64,000 nt of DNA from Rhodococcus rhodnii (GCA_000720375.1 JOAA01000004.1:248001-312000), one strand, 5' to 3'; positions 53,703 through 62,478 are shown, counted from the stretch's first letter. Numbers and translations are program-made. The notes: generated by a model from the sequence alone, not told the origin.

Positions 53703-54914
53703 TTATTCGCTATACCAGGGGCTCTTGGTGATGCCTTCGCCCTTGGTGTCGTCGTAGTAGTAGACCTCGTTGCCTTCGATGAAGACGCGGACCGCGCGGC
53801 TCATCACGTCCAGCGGGTCGCCGGACCAGATCACGACGTCGGCATCCAGGCCGGGGGCGAGGGCGCCGACTCGGTCGTCGAGGTTGAGGATCTGGGCCGG
53901 GTTGACCGTGATCGACTTCAGTGCGGTGTCGGTGTCGAGGCCTTCCTTCACGCACAGGGTTGCCTGGTGCACCAGGAAGTCGATCGGCACCACCGGGTGA
54001 TCCGTGGTCAGCGCGATCTTCACGCCCGCCCTGGCCAGGATGCCCGGGTTGCGCAACGACCGTCGATTGACCTCCACTTTGCTTCGGCTGGTGAACAGCG
54101 GGCCGATGATCACCGGGATCTCTCGCTCGGCGAGCAGGTCGGCGATCATGTGGCCCTCTGTGCCGTGGTTGATCACCAGGCGGTAGCCGAATTCGTCGGC
54201 CAGCCGGATCGCGGTCACGATGTCGTCGGCGCGGTGGCTGTGCTGGCACCAGGGCACGTCGCCGCTGAGCACCTGTGCCAGCGCCTCCAGGGTGTTGTCA
54301 CGGTCGAACGGTTTGTCCTCGCTGGCCGCGTGATCACGCTTCTTGACGTAATCCTGAGCCTTGGTCAGCGCGTCACGGATCACCGCAACGACGCCGAGCC
54401 TGGTCGACGGGAGCTTCTTCTGCTCGCCGTATACCCGCTTCGGGTTTTCGCCCAGTGCGCTTTTCAGGCTGCACGGCGTGCGGATCAGCATCTCGTCGAC
54501 CGTACGGCCCCACGCCTTGATCGCGGCGGTCTGCCCGCCGATCGGGTTGCCGGAGCCGGGCTTCACGACCAGCGTGGTGACCCCACCGGCGAGCGCGTCC
54601 CGCAGTCCTTGGTCGTCCGGGTTGATCCCGTCGATCGCGCGCAGTCTGGCGCCGTTCGGGTCGGTCATCTCGTTGTAGTCGCGGCCTTCCCAGCCGAGGC
54701 CTTCCTCGCCGATACCGGCGTGCGCGTGCGCCTCGACGAACCCCGGCAGCACCCATGTGCCCGAGGCGTCGACGATCTCGGCGTCATCCGGCACGTCGAC
54801 ATCGGCGTCCGCACCGACCGCGACGATCTTGCCGTTCTCGATCAGCACGATGCCGCCCTCGATGGGCTCGCTCGCGACCGGAACAACGTATCCACCCGTG
54901 ATTGCGACTGTCAC
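53703..54914 (-). CDS. Amidohydrolase (imidazolonepropionase-like)
   Basis: A 403-residue metal-dependent hydrolase. Metal ligands His63/His65 lie in VEAHAHAGIG, more His in QHSHRADDI and VINHGTEGH, and the catalytic Asp in ALTTDHPVVP. The C-terminal VNPAQILNLDDRVGALAPGL with DADVVIWSGDPLD is the standard ending of amidohydrolases. GTG 54914 starts at the small beta domain (VTVAITGGYVVPVASEPIEG). It is 14 bp downstream of the glycosidase on the same strand, so it may act with it. Confidence 0.88.
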   Translation of the reverse strand: MTVAITGGYVVPVASEPIEGGIVLIENGKIVAVGADADVDVPDDAEIVDASGTWVLPGFVEAHAHAGIGEEGLGWEGRDYNEMTDPNGARLRAIDGINPDDQGLRDALAGGVTTLVVKPGSGNPIGGQTAAIKAWGRTVDEMLIRTPCSLKSALGENPKRVYGEQKKLPSTRLGVVAVIRDALTKAQDYVKKRDHAASEDKPFDRDNTLEALAQVLSGDVPWCQHSHRADDIVTAIRLADEFGYRLVINHGTEGHMIADLLAEREIPVIIGPLFTSRSKVEVNRRSLRNPGILARAGVKIALTTDHPVVPIDFLVHQATLCVKEGLDTDTALKSITVNPAQILNLDDRVGALAPGLDADVVIWSGDPLDVMSRAVRVFIEGNEVYYYDDTKGEGITKSPWYSE

Positions 54915-54928
54915 GGGTGGACACCGTA

Positions 54929-57190
54929 CTAGGCCATACCCCATTGAGGGACGGTACTCGCCGCCGGAACATCCCTCGGCCGCAAGTCCGGCCTGCTGCC
55001 GCGCGGGGCCACAACAGCTGTTTCGCCGCGCCTGAGCCGGATCGCGATCGTGCCGGGCGACGTTTCCCGCCACGGCAGCCGCCGACCGTGTTCGTCCCGT
55101 ACGTCCAGTTCGCCGGAAAGTCCGTGACGCAGCGACAAAGGCGCACCCGCACAGCTGCGGATCCTGATCCACTCGGTGCGACCGGCCCGGCGTGAAGCGT
55201 CGACTTCAAAGGCGCCTTGGGTGCGTAGACCCGCTATCGACGCGTCCGGCCACGGCAGCGCCGGGAAAACCTTGACCAGGCCTGGATCGCTGTCGATCAC
55301 CATGTCCAAAACGGACTGTGCCGCGGTGAGCGGGCTCTCGATCGCGAGGTTCGAGCCTTCCTTGTACATCGTGTTCGGCATCAGCTTGGCGACCCCGATG
55401 ACATTGCCGTCCAACAAATGGCGCAAATACGCCAGCGCCTGCTCGGGTTGGCCCATCATCGAGGACATCGTCGACGCGGCCGGATAGCTGTAACCGGCCC
55501 ACGCCGAACGCATGCTCGACCAATGGTCGAACGTGCGTTTGATGATGTCGCGATCAGCTGGGTTGTCCCACGTCTTCTCCCGCAACGGATGCATCCACAG
55601 CATGTGGGAGAAGTGCCGGTGCGACGCGGTGAGCGCGACACCGTCGCCGATCAAGACACCAGTCTCGTTCTCGTGATACGGAACAAGCCTGGTCGCCACG
55701 TCACGCCACCGCGGATCCGGCTCGACCCGCAACTCCTCGGCGAGCTTGGGCAGAATCCCTGCGGCCCAACGGATCAACGACAGGTCGTAGGTGCAGTCGC
55801 TCGCATCGGCGACCTCTGGCGAGCGGGTGAGCGGCAGGTGCAGTTTGCCGTCGCTGCCTTCGGTCAGGAAGTGCAGGTAGAAGTTCAACGCCTTGGTCAG
55901 GATCGGGAACAGCACGTCCTGCAGCACCCAGCGTTCCCTGGTGTGCTGATAGGACACCCAGACACCGTGCATCGCCCAGATCAGGTTGCCGGTCTGGTCG
56001 GTCTTGGTGGTCGTGCCCGGCCTGCCGACCGTGGCGTGGTCCGGGATCTGTGAACCCAGCTTCGGCCCGCCTGACCGCAGCGTCCGGTCGCCGGGGTGCG
56101 CGAGCGCGTACGTCTTGCCGTCGCGGTAGTCCGGTGGAACGGAATAGGTCAGATTCTCGTGGTATCGCCGGAAAGTCTCGGTGACCGCGTCCAACTCGGG
56201 GTGGTTCGAGCCGTTCACGAGCGGATACGAGACCTGGACGTTCAGGTTCCACCAGACCGCCGTCCAACTTCCGCCGCCCTCGGGGAACCACGGTCCCCAC
56301 TCGGTCACGACCGGCGCGTTTCTCCTTGTCGCACAAGCCATTTTGTACAGCTGGATCCAGTAGAACCGCTGCACCCACTTGTCCGGAACGGACACCAGGC
56401 TGCGGGTGTAGTAGGCGTTCCACCAGGCGCGGTGCTTCGCGACGTTCGGCAGGACCTTGACCTTGGCGAGCGCCTCGGCCAGCCCCGTCGAGTTCGGGTA
56501 GCCGTAGTGCACGGCCGCCGTGAGCAGCTTCCGGGTGCCGAACTGTCTTTCCTGCCACGCGGTGCTGTAGCCACCGCCCGCGATGAGCGGTTGCTCGACA
56601 TAGTTGAGGCCGATGGTCGGCGCCGGATTTCCCACGTACTCCGGCGGGATCCGGATCTGACGTGTGGTGTGCGACGGCAAGGGCGTGAAACCCCACTGTG
56701 CGTCACCGGTGGTCGAAACCAGCAGGACGCCGCTTTCGTTGTGTACCAGGGCTTCGAACTTGAGGCTGCCTTGTGTGGTCGTCACTGTGCCCTTGAGCTC
56801 GGCGTTCCACAGGTCCAGGGTCCAGTCGACCGCGGTGACGGCGCCGGGCAGCGTGAGCGTCAGGAAACCGATCGGCAGCCTGGACAGGCCGACCGCCGCT
56901 TCCCATTGCGCGCGTTGGTCTTGAACGAGGCTGTGGCTGAGCATGAAGCGCAGCACATTCGGCTCGGGGCCCTGGTAGACCTGCACGCCGAGGAAACCGT
57001 TGCCCAGGAAGGGACTGTTGTCCCACCCGGTCGGCACCCGCCGCCAGACCATCCGTGCGTCGGCGACGATCTGCTCGAAAATGCGGTCTTTCCGGTTCTC
57101 GGGCTCAGCCCACGCGGCCGGCTCGCCGACCACCCAACCACTGGTGAGGGCCGCGGCCCCCAGGAATGTCCTCCTTGACACGTCCGCCAC
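54929..57190 (-). CDS. Tat-exported GH95-like glycoside hydrolase
   Basis: A 753-residue exported enzyme. The Tat signal is MADVSRRTFLGAAALTSG. An N-terminal beta-sandwich-like region, then an (alpha/alpha)6 barrel with WWNLNVQVSYPLVNGSNHPE, GNLIWAMHGVWVSYQHTRER and RHFSHMLWMHPLREKTWDNP follow, then a C-terminal beta domain. These features resemble GH95-like alpha-fucosidase/galactosidases, but I cannot confirm the catalytic residues. Likely cleaves plant polysaccharide chains outside the cell. It overlaps nothing and precedes the amidohydrolase by 14 bp. Confidence 0.72.
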   Translation of the reverse strand: MADVSRRTFLGAAALTSGWVVGEPAAWAEPENRKDRIFEQIVADARMVWRRVPTGWDNSPFLGNGFLGVQVYQGPEPNVLRFMLSHSLVQDQRAQWEAAVGLSRLPIGFLTLTLPGAVTAVDWTLDLWNAELKGTVTTTQGSLKFEALVHNESGVLLVSTTGDAQWGFTPLPSHTTRQIRIPPEYVGNPAPTIGLNYVEQPLIAGGGYSTAWQERQFGTRKLLTAAVHYGYPNSTGLAEALAKVKVLPNVAKHRAWWNAYYTRSLVSVPDKWVQRFYWIQLYKMACATRRNAPVVTEWGPWFPEGGGSWTAVWWNLNVQVSYPLVNGSNHPELDAVTETFRRYHENLTYSVPPDYRDGKTYALAHPGDRTLRSGGPKLGSQIPDHATVGRPGTTTKTDQTGNLIWAMHGVWVSYQHTRERWVLQDVLFPILTKALNFYLHFLTEGSDGKLHLPLTRSPEVADASDCTYDLSLIRWAAGILPKLAEELRVEPDPRWRDVATRLVPYHENETGVLIGDGVALTASHRHFSHMLWMHPLREKTWDNPADRDIIKRTFDHWSSMRSAWAGYSYPAASTMSSMMGQPEQALAYLRHLLDGNVIGVAKLMPNTMYKEGSNLAIESPLTAAQSVLDMVIDSDPGLVKVFPALPWPDASIAGLRTQGAFEVDASRRAGRTEWIRIRSCAGAPLSLRHGLSGELDVRDEHGRRLPWRETSPGTIAIRLRRGETAVVAPRGSRPDLRPRDVPAASTVPQWGMA

Positions 57191-57352
57191 GGGGCAAACA
57201 TACGATGAATCCCCGTGTCACACCACCCCTGAACGGGGTAAACGGCCGTATTCATCCGATGACTGGGCTCATGTGTTGCATGGATGCCCCACGCGAGAGA
57301 AGAGCCATTGGTGACGCCAACGCGGAGCGACATCCACGTTCCCCACTCTCCC

Positions 57353-57365
57353 GTATCTGAGATAC
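57353..57365. promoter_or_regulatory. Palindromic operator over the XRE-cupin promoter
   Basis: GTATCT G AGATAC, a perfect 6-bp palindrome with a 1-nt centre. GATACT (57361-57366) fits a -10 element 9 nt before GTG 57376, so the operator covers the promoter. Auto-repression is the simplest reading. Confidence 0.6.
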
Positions 57366-57375
57366 TCTCTCAAAT

Positions 57376-57972
57376 GTGAGAACCCGTTCGCGTGATTCAC
57401 CACCGGAGTCCGGCGCCGATGCGTTCGAGGTCCGACTGGCTGCCCGGCTTGCCGGGTTGCGGATGGAACGTGGATGGTCGCTGGAAGAGCTGGCGCGGCA
57501 TACAGGCATCAGCCGGTCGACCCTGTCACGACTGGAACGAAGGGAAATCAGCCCGACGACGGCACTGTTGAGCAGGTTGTGCATGGCGTACGAAAGGACA
57601 ATGTCCCAGCTACTGGCTGAGGTCGAGTCAGAGCCACCGCAGCTGGTGCGAGGTGATCAGCAGGCTGTCTGGCGGGACGAGACCTCGGGCTTTACCCGGC
57701 GCTCGGTGTCCCCGCCGCATCCTGCGCTGCGCGGTGAGCTCGTCGAATGTGCCTTGAGACCGGATGCGGACATCTCCTACGAGGGGTCGCCCGTTCCTGG
57801 GTTGGAACACCACATCTGGGTGTTGGAAGGGACGCTGGAGCTCAGCGTCGACGACAGCGTGCACGAACTTCGCACCGGCGACTGCCTGCGATTCCGATTG
57901 TGGGGACCGTCGCGATTCCGAAATCGCGGCCGTGGTCCGGTCCGGTACGCCCTGATGGTCGTCCTTCCGTAA
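57376..57972 (+). CDS. XRE-family regulator with C-terminal cupin
   Basis: A 198-residue regulator. An N-terminal XRE helix-turn-helix (LAGLRMERGWSLEELARHTG, about 27-46, with SRSTLSRLERREISP after it) is linked to a cupin barrel (about 105-198) with HHIWVLEGTLELSVDDSVHE and TGDCLRFRLWGPSRFRN. Such proteins sense small molecules through the cupin. It is the first gene of a two-gene unit with the GNAT gene 19 bp later. Confidence 0.9.
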   Translation: MRTRSRDSPPESGADAFEVRLAARLAGLRMERGWSLEELARHTGISRSTLSRLERREISPTTALLSRLCMAYERTMSQLLAEVESEPPQLVRGDQQAVWRDETSGFTRRSVSPPHPALRGELVECALRPDADISYEGSPVPGLEHHIWVLEGTLELSVDDSVHELRTGDCLRFRLWGPSRFRNRGRGPVRYALMVVLP

Positions 57973-57991
57973 GCACCAAAGGAGCAAGCCC

Positions 57992-58513
57992 ATGAGCTAC
58001 AGCCATCGCCTTGCCACGCAAGAAGATCTGCCATCGATCGTCGAGATCTACAACTCCGCGGTCCTCGCCAGGTCGAGTACTTGCGACCTGGAACCAGTCA
58101 GCGTCGCCTCCCGGCAGGCATGGTTCGACGACGCACGTCCCGACCGGCACCCCATCTGGGTCGGCTACAAGCCCGACGACCCGAGAACCGTGACCGGATA
58201 CCTGTCCTTGGAACCTTTTCTTAACGGCAGGCGCGGATATGACGCGACCTTGGACCTCGCGGTATACCTGCACCCCGACCACCGCGGCCGCGGGCAAGGC
58301 CGCTACCTGCTGTGTGAAGCGATCACACACGCGCCGAAACTGGGCGCCCGGACGCTGGCAACCACCATTTTCGCCAGCAATGAGCCCAGCATCCGACTGT
58401 TTCACTCCCTCGGCTTCCAGGTGTGGGGACGCCTGCCGGGCGTCGCCGACCTCGACGGGGTGATCCACGACGTCGTCTTCGTCGGACGACGGGTCGACAA
58501 CGTCAGGGACTAA
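57992..58513 (+). CDS. GNAT acetyltransferase (phosphinothricin acetyltransferase-like)
   Basis: A 173-residue N-acetyltransferase. The acetyl-CoA binding motif HPDHRGRGQGRYLLCEAI, the ASNEPSIRLFHSLGFQVWG ending and the N-terminal ATQEDLPSIVEIYNSAVLAR fit Pat/YncA-like enzymes, which acetylate phosphinothricin or methionine derivatives. It is preceded by AAAGGAGCAAGCCC and ATG 57992, and probably regulated by the XRE-cupin gene before it. Confidence 0.88.
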   Translation: MSYSHRLATQEDLPSIVEIYNSAVLARSSTCDLEPVSVASRQAWFDDARPDRHPIWVGYKPDDPRTVTGYLSLEPFLNGRRGYDATLDLAVYLHPDHRGRGQGRYLLCEAITHAPKLGARTLATTIFASNEPSIRLFHSLGFQVWGRLPGVADLDGVIHDVVFVGRRVDNVRD

Positions 58514-58850
58514 CCGCGACTCAACACCACCCGAGACTCCGGGAGATCACACAGTCGCCCAGGTACCAGTGCGACTGTCGAAAGGCGAACGAGCACGGGT
58601 CGTTCGTATGCGCCCGAGGAGGGCGACATTGGTGGCAGCCGGTGACTGGCGACGGCTGATTGTCGACGGCCGTTCAGTGTGGCGTGGGCCGTGGCTGCGC
58701 GGAGGGTGGCATGCATGACTTCCCATGAGTTTCAAGGGATTGCGCCATTGCAGTCACCGCAGTGGTGGTGGCAGTTTCGAACCAGCGTGCCAAGGCTGAC
58801 AGACAGGCGGGCGCGGAGTGGTTGTCCCAGACTGGGGGCGGGCAGCCGGC
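58514..58850. other. Gene-free stretch
   Basis: No credible gene: frames are short, without motifs or ribosome sites. I see no hairpin that clearly ends the GNAT transcript. Confidence 0.5.
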
Positions 58851-59042
58851 CTAGTCCGTGACGAGCTCGCGGAAGATGGCCGTTACCTGGGCGGTGCGAA
58901 GGGATTGTGGCTGGCCCGCCCCCGGTCTGCGCGTCGACGGCGGCGTCCGGGTTGGAGGCGACGGACATCCGCCGAGGCCGCGGTCTTCGTCGGGCTCCAG
59001 GGTGCGGCACTCGAATTCACAGTGGAAGCACATGTAGTGCAT
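58851..59042 (-). CDS. Possible small zinc-ribbon protein (63 aa)
   Basis: A short frame starting MHYMCFHCEFECRTLEPDED with CxxCxxxC and a further Cys in GLGGCPSPP. The cysteine pattern could bind zinc, and the ending TAIFRELVTD looks natural, but the length and the GC-rich middle make the call weak. Its 5' end runs up against the 22-bp repeat array at 59052, as the photolyase relic does at the other locus. Confidence 0.3.
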   Translation of the reverse strand: MHYMCFHCEFECRTLEPDEDRGLGGCPSPPTRTPPSTRRPGAGQPQSLRTAQVTAIFRELVTD

Positions 59043-59051
59043 CCACAGCCA

Positions 59052-59225
59052 GGTGCCGCGAGGCAACATCGCGGTGCCGGAAGGCGCCTTTCACAGTGCC
59101 GCGAAGGGCATTTCACAGTGCCGCGAAGGGCATTTCACAGTGCCGCAAAGGGCATTTCACAGTGCCGGAACGCGCATTTCACAGTGCCGGAGGACGCGGT
59201 TCACGGTGTCGGTAGGTGCATTTTC
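59052..59225 (+). repeat. 22-bp tandem repeat, locus 2 (seven to eight units)
   Basis: Units of exactly 22 bp in the middle: GTGCCGCGAAGGGCATTTCA (two identical), GTGCCGCAAAGGGCATTTCA and GTGCCGGAACGCGCATTTCA, each ending CA, with degenerate units at both sides. It spans most of 59052-59225. Related to 49259-49341. All three forward frames stay open with the same rotating peptide, so the frames are an artefact. Confidence 0.92.
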
Positions 59226-59289
59226 ATCACGGCGGGCGTGCGTCCGGCGCGTTGGAGGGGTGGGCAGGGGGTGGCTCGCGGGGGTTGGG

Positions 59290-59709
59290 TTACGTCCAGA
59301 CGGCTAGGTCGTTGCCGGGTGGGGCGACGATGTGCAGGTTGCCGGGGCCGGTGGCGTTCCAGGCTTCGTAGAGCGGGTGGCGTTGGACGCGGAGGCGGGT
59401 GCCGTTGTCGAAGTCGACCTGGAGTGTGCCGTTCTTGTATGCGATGGCCGACGTGATGCGGGCGAGGAGCAACGAGAACGCGGGCACGATCTCGTGGCGT
59501 TCGGGAACCAGTTCGATGGGCTTGGCTGCCTTCCCGCCACGGCCGGATGCGTTCAGGGTGAGCTGGAACGGCTGCTCGATCTGGATCTGCGCGTCACCGT
59601 CCAAATCGAACGTGAGCTGACGGGTCACGCGGAACTGGATGACGAGCATGTCGCGGTACGGCAGCACCCAGTGGTCCGCGTACTCGATCAACGTGGCCTG
59701 CTCGGTCAT
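59290..59709 (-). CDS. DUF6188-like protein
   Basis: A 139-residue cytoplasmic protein with DMLVIQFRVTRQLTFDLDGD, GGKAAKPIELVPERHEIVP and the C-terminal HPLYEAWNATGPGNLHIVAP with GNDLAVW, which fit DUF6188, a small protein family of unknown function common in actinobacteria. ATG 59709 is chosen because the family N-terminus TEQATLIEYADHWVLPY starts there. The next gene upstream is the toxin-like protein. Confidence 0.72.
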   Translation of the reverse strand: MTEQATLIEYADHWVLPYRDMLVIQFRVTRQLTFDLDGDAQIQIEQPFQLTLNASGRGGKAAKPIELVPERHEIVPAFSLLLARITSAIAYKNGTLQVDFDNGTRLRVQRHPLYEAWNATGPGNLHIVAPPGNDLAVWT

Positions 59710-59813
59710 GAGACCAAGCCTGCCATTGTCCGGCGAGCACAGTGCGGCGCTTTGTCGATTGTCAAGGTTCGAGGGCACAAGGCATGGCCCAGGCACGGCA
59801 GCACAGTCATGAC

Positions 59814-60218
59814 TTATGCGCCGTCGGATTGTTCCCAGTAGGCGTCGATCCGGGCGATGGCTTCCTTTCTGGTCATGGTGGCGACTGTTCGCTCGGGCAG
59901 GCCCAGGCGAGTGATGAGCAGGTGCACGAGATCGACCGGGAGGGCGTCGGGGCGGGGTTTGGCGATGCCGCGGTCGGGTTTCTCGTCGTCGTTGACGCAG
60001 GCCCAGAAAGCGGGCTCGTCGACCTCCAGTTGGTCACGCAGGATGTGTTGCCACAGGTCAGGACCGTACGTCTGTCTGTCCGACAGGCGGGTGCGCAGAA
60101 CACGCCCGTCGGGCAGACCGAGCTCGTACGTGATGTGCGTGCCGGATCGAACGCCTATCCAGCCTTCGATCTGGCAGAAGCGGTCGTGGTCGTCTGGGGT
60201 CGGCGACTGCTCGCTCAC
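59814..60218 (-). CDS. Putative toxin partner of a Phd/HicB-like antitoxin
   Basis: A 134-residue basic-to-neutral protein with CQIEGWIGVRSGTHITYELG, RQTYGPDLWQHILRDQLEVD and the helical ending TRKEAIARIDAYWEQSD. No RelE, HicA or PIN motif is evident. Similar genes are labelled as the toxin half of a toxin-antitoxin pair because they follow a Phd-like gene; that is the main support here. It overlaps the antitoxin by 4 bp (ATGA), antitoxin first. Confidence in the toxin role is moderate. Confidence 0.6.
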   Translation of the reverse strand: MSEQSPTPDDHDRFCQIEGWIGVRSGTHITYELGLPDGRVLRTRLSDRQTYGPDLWQHILRDQLEVDEPAFWACVNDDEKPDRGIAKPRPDALPVDLVHLLITRLGLPERTVATMTRKEAIARIDAYWEQSDGA

Positions 60219-60622
60219 TCAGCGACCCCAACCAGCCACTCACGCAGTTGGGCATCGTCACTCAGGCCGATCAACTGGACTAAGCCCCAGTTGTCGCGGT
60301 GGTTGGGGGTTTCCAAGAGCCGCTCCTGCCAGTCCTCCGCGTACTCGCGCAACGACGTGATCATCTCGGTGATGGCTTCGTCGAACGACGCGCCATCGGC
60401 CGAGATCGGTAAGCCGGGGATGAAGACCGACCAGCCATCGGCCTCGGCGACCACATGGGCCCGTGGCTGGTTCATGGTGACCAAGACATGTTGCAGCCGA
60501 ACGACATCGACCACCGCGGTGCGTGCGTGGTCGCGGCGGATGGTGGCCACCCGTCCCTTTTCCGCCGCGTCCAACAAGTCCTTGAGATGGGTGCGGGCGT
60601 CGGTGTAACTGTCGAAGTGCAT
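60215..60622 (-). CDS. Putative antitoxin, Phd/YefM-like start with HicB-like C-terminus
   Basis: A 135-residue protein. The first 50 residues (MHFDSYTDARTHLKDLLDAA, then GRVATIRRDHARTAVVDVVRL) follow the Phd/YefM plan in which a short motif binds DNA. The second part (AHVVAEADGWSVFIPGLPIS, FDEAITEMITSLREYAEDW) resembles a HicB domain. Such a fusion would give DNA binding and toxin sequestration in one chain. It starts 44 bp from three 9-bp iterons, and the ribosome site is GAGAGGGAA. Confidence 0.62.
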   Translation of the reverse strand: MHFDSYTDARTHLKDLLDAAEKGRVATIRRDHARTAVVDVVRLQHVLVTMNQPRAHVVAEADGWSVFIPGLPISADGASFDEAITEMITSLREYAEDWQERLLETPNHRDNWGLVQLIGLSDDAQLREWLVGVAE

Positions 60623-60666
60623 GACGTTCCCTCTCGGTCGGTTTTCATTTTCTCCCGAGAGCGTTA

Positions 60667-60693
60667 GGTACGTCAAGTACTTCAGGTACTTAG
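60667..60693 (-). promoter_or_regulatory. Three 9-bp iterons upstream of the antitoxin gene
   Basis: On the minus strand: CTAAGTACC, TGAAGTACT and TGACGTACC in a row. TTGACG within the third repeat and GAAAAT 18 nt later can serve as -35 and -10 boxes, so a bound protein would block the promoter, as expected for autoregulated toxin-antitoxin operons. The block overlaps the last codons of the upstream epimerase gene. Confidence 0.65.
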
Positions 60694-61575
60694 TGGGGTC
60701 ATTCCCCAGCGGCCCGCCCAGGACTCCCCTGGCTCCAACGTGATCAGGTCCGTTCCCGAGTTCAGCGCGTCCGGCGGGCAGGTCATCGGCTCGATCGCGA
60801 TCGCCCTGCCGCGCCCGGGGAACTCGCCCGGCGTGAAGACCTGGACCCACTTGAAGTCCGGATCGGCCCACAGCTCGACCCCACCGGACGGACCGGTCAC
60901 CACGTGCCGCACAAGACCATCTTCTCCAGGCAAGCAGCCGCCGAAAGGAGTGTCCAGGTGCACGTCGCGCAATGGCCGCGCGGTAAGGAAGTCGTACTCA
61001 GTGCCGGCGACCGGAACCGCCGGCCCACAGGGGACCATGCGCGCCGAGTCCAACGGCAGCACAGTCGTCGCAGCCAGCTGCAACGTGCACGAGTCGGTCG
61101 AATCGTTGCCCGCACGGGGATACGGGTGCGTGCCGACACCGAACGGCGTCGGGCGGTCGCCGATGTTATGCACTCCGTGCGTAACAGTGAGTCCGGTGTC
61201 GTCGAGCGAGTACGCGATCGTGGTGCGCAACCGCACCGGCCAACCCGCCTGCGGCTCAATCTCCACCTCGAGCGAGACCGACGAGGCCACGTGCTCCAGG
61301 ACTGTCCACTGTAGACGACGAACCAGTCCGTGGATGGCGTTGCCGCGCGCGGGCTCGGACACGTCAAGCTGCTGCAGCTCGCCGTTGAGGTGCCACTGGG
61401 CGGCCGCCGTCCTGTTCGGCCACGGCACCAACACCGCACCGGAACCGAAAGGCGGTGTCTCGCCGTAGCCGTACGTCTCACTGAACGGCACGCCGTCGAC
61501 CTCATAGGCCCGCAGCCCCGCTCCGGTTTCGGTGATCACGGCCCGAGCGGCGCCGTGCACGATCTCCAGACTCAT
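60682..61575 (-). CDS. Aldose 1-epimerase family protein
   Basis: A 297-residue beta-sandwich mutarotase-like protein. VLVPWPNRTAAAQWHLNGEL with the NRT region, GNAIHGLVRRLQWTV (catalytic-His motif), GVGTHPYPRAGNDSTDSCTL and the catalytic-Glu region GRAIAIEPMTCPPDALNSG match the GalM family. It interconverts anomers of a sugar. Its stop TGA lies within the iterons of the next operon. ATG 61575 starts at MSLEIVHGAARAVI, where the family begins. Confidence 0.85.
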   Translation of the reverse strand: MSLEIVHGAARAVITETGAGLRAYEVDGVPFSETYGYGETPPFGSGAVLVPWPNRTAAAQWHLNGELQQLDVSEPARGNAIHGLVRRLQWTVLEHVASSVSLEVEIEPQAGWPVRLRTTIAYSLDDTGLTVTHGVHNIGDRPTPFGVGTHPYPRAGNDSTDSCTLQLAATTVLPLDSARMVPCGPAVPVAGTEYDFLTARPLRDVHLDTPFGGCLPGEDGLVRHVVTGPSGGVELWADPDFKWVQVFTPGEFPGRGRAIAIEPMTCPPDALNSGTDLITLEPGESWAGRWGMTPLST

Positions 61576-61657
61576 GCTTTGCAGCCTAACGGCGGGTGGT
61601 ACTTCGCTCGCACAGCGTTGACGCTGGAGGGACCCTGCGATTGGAAGGACCCTCATC

Positions 61658-62464
61658 ATGATCAAGCGTGTAGCTGGCACGCTGCTCGCAGCCCTGTCCA
61701 TCGGCGCTTTCGCCGCCGCCCCGGCCCAAGCCGTGCAGGCCGACTTCACCGGCATCGTGGCACTGAGCAACTGCTCCGGCTCGGTCGTGCGCCCGCCGGC
61801 AGCCAGGGACACCGACCCCGCCCTGGTGATGTCCAACGGTCACTGCGTGAAGTTCATGGGCGCCAACGAGGTCATCGTCAACCAAGAGTCGACGCGGACG
61901 TTCACGCTGCTGAACGGCGCGGGCCAGAACCTCGGCACGCTGCGCGCCACCAAACTGGCGTACGCCACGATGAAGAACACCGACGTCTCCTTCTACCAGC
62001 TCACTCAGACGTACGCGCAAATCCAGCAGCAGTACGGTTCACGCGCACTCGAACTGACCACGACGCGGCCCGCCGCGGGCACGCGCATCCAGGTTGTGTC
62101 GGGTTACTGGAAGCGCATCTACAACTGCCGCGTCGACGGTTTCGCGTATCAGCTCAAAGAGGACGTGTGGACGTGGCGCGACTCGGTGCGGTACGCGTCC
62201 CAGTCGACGTGCAACACCATCGGTGGCACTTCGGGTTCGCCCGTGATCGACACCGCTTCGGGCAAGGTTGTCGCGGTCAACAACACCGCCAATGAGAGCG
62301 GTGGCCGCTGCACGCTGAACAACCCTTGTGAGGTCAGCCAGTCCGGTCAGGTCACGGTTCGCACTGGTTACAAGTACGGGCAGCAGATCTACAACATTCC
62401 CGCGTGCATTGGCGCGGGCAACCAGTTCAACCTGACTGCTTCGGGTTGCACGCTGCCTCGCTAG
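61658..62464 (+). CDS. Secreted trypsin-like serine protease
   Basis: A 268-residue exported S1-fold protease. A signal peptide (MIKRVAGTLLAALSIGAFAA, APAQA) precedes the catalytic domain. His62 in MSNGHCV, Asp109 in NTDVSFYQL and Ser194 in GGTSGSPVID complete the triad, and several cysteines (SNCSG with NGHC; STCNT; RCTLNNPC) suggest disulfides. The family includes Streptomyces extracellular proteases. It ends before repeat copy E, whose hairpin can terminate it. Confidence 0.88.
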   Translation: MIKRVAGTLLAALSIGAFAAAPAQAVQADFTGIVALSNCSGSVVRPPAARDTDPALVMSNGHCVKFMGANEVIVNQESTRTFTLLNGAGQNLGTLRATKLAYATMKNTDVSFYQLTQTYAQIQQQYGSRALELTTTRPAAGTRIQVVSGYWKRIYNCRVDGFAYQLKEDVWTWRDSVRYASQSTCNTIGGTSGSPVIDTASGKVVAVNNTANESGGRCTLNNPCEVSQSGQVTVRTGYKYGQQIYNIPACIGAGNQFNLTASGCTLPR

Positions 62465-62478
62465 GACTCACCTCTTGC

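Noticed and set aside
59052..59225. CRISPR array
   Set aside because: The 22-bp units follow each other directly without unique spacers, and no cas gene is present.
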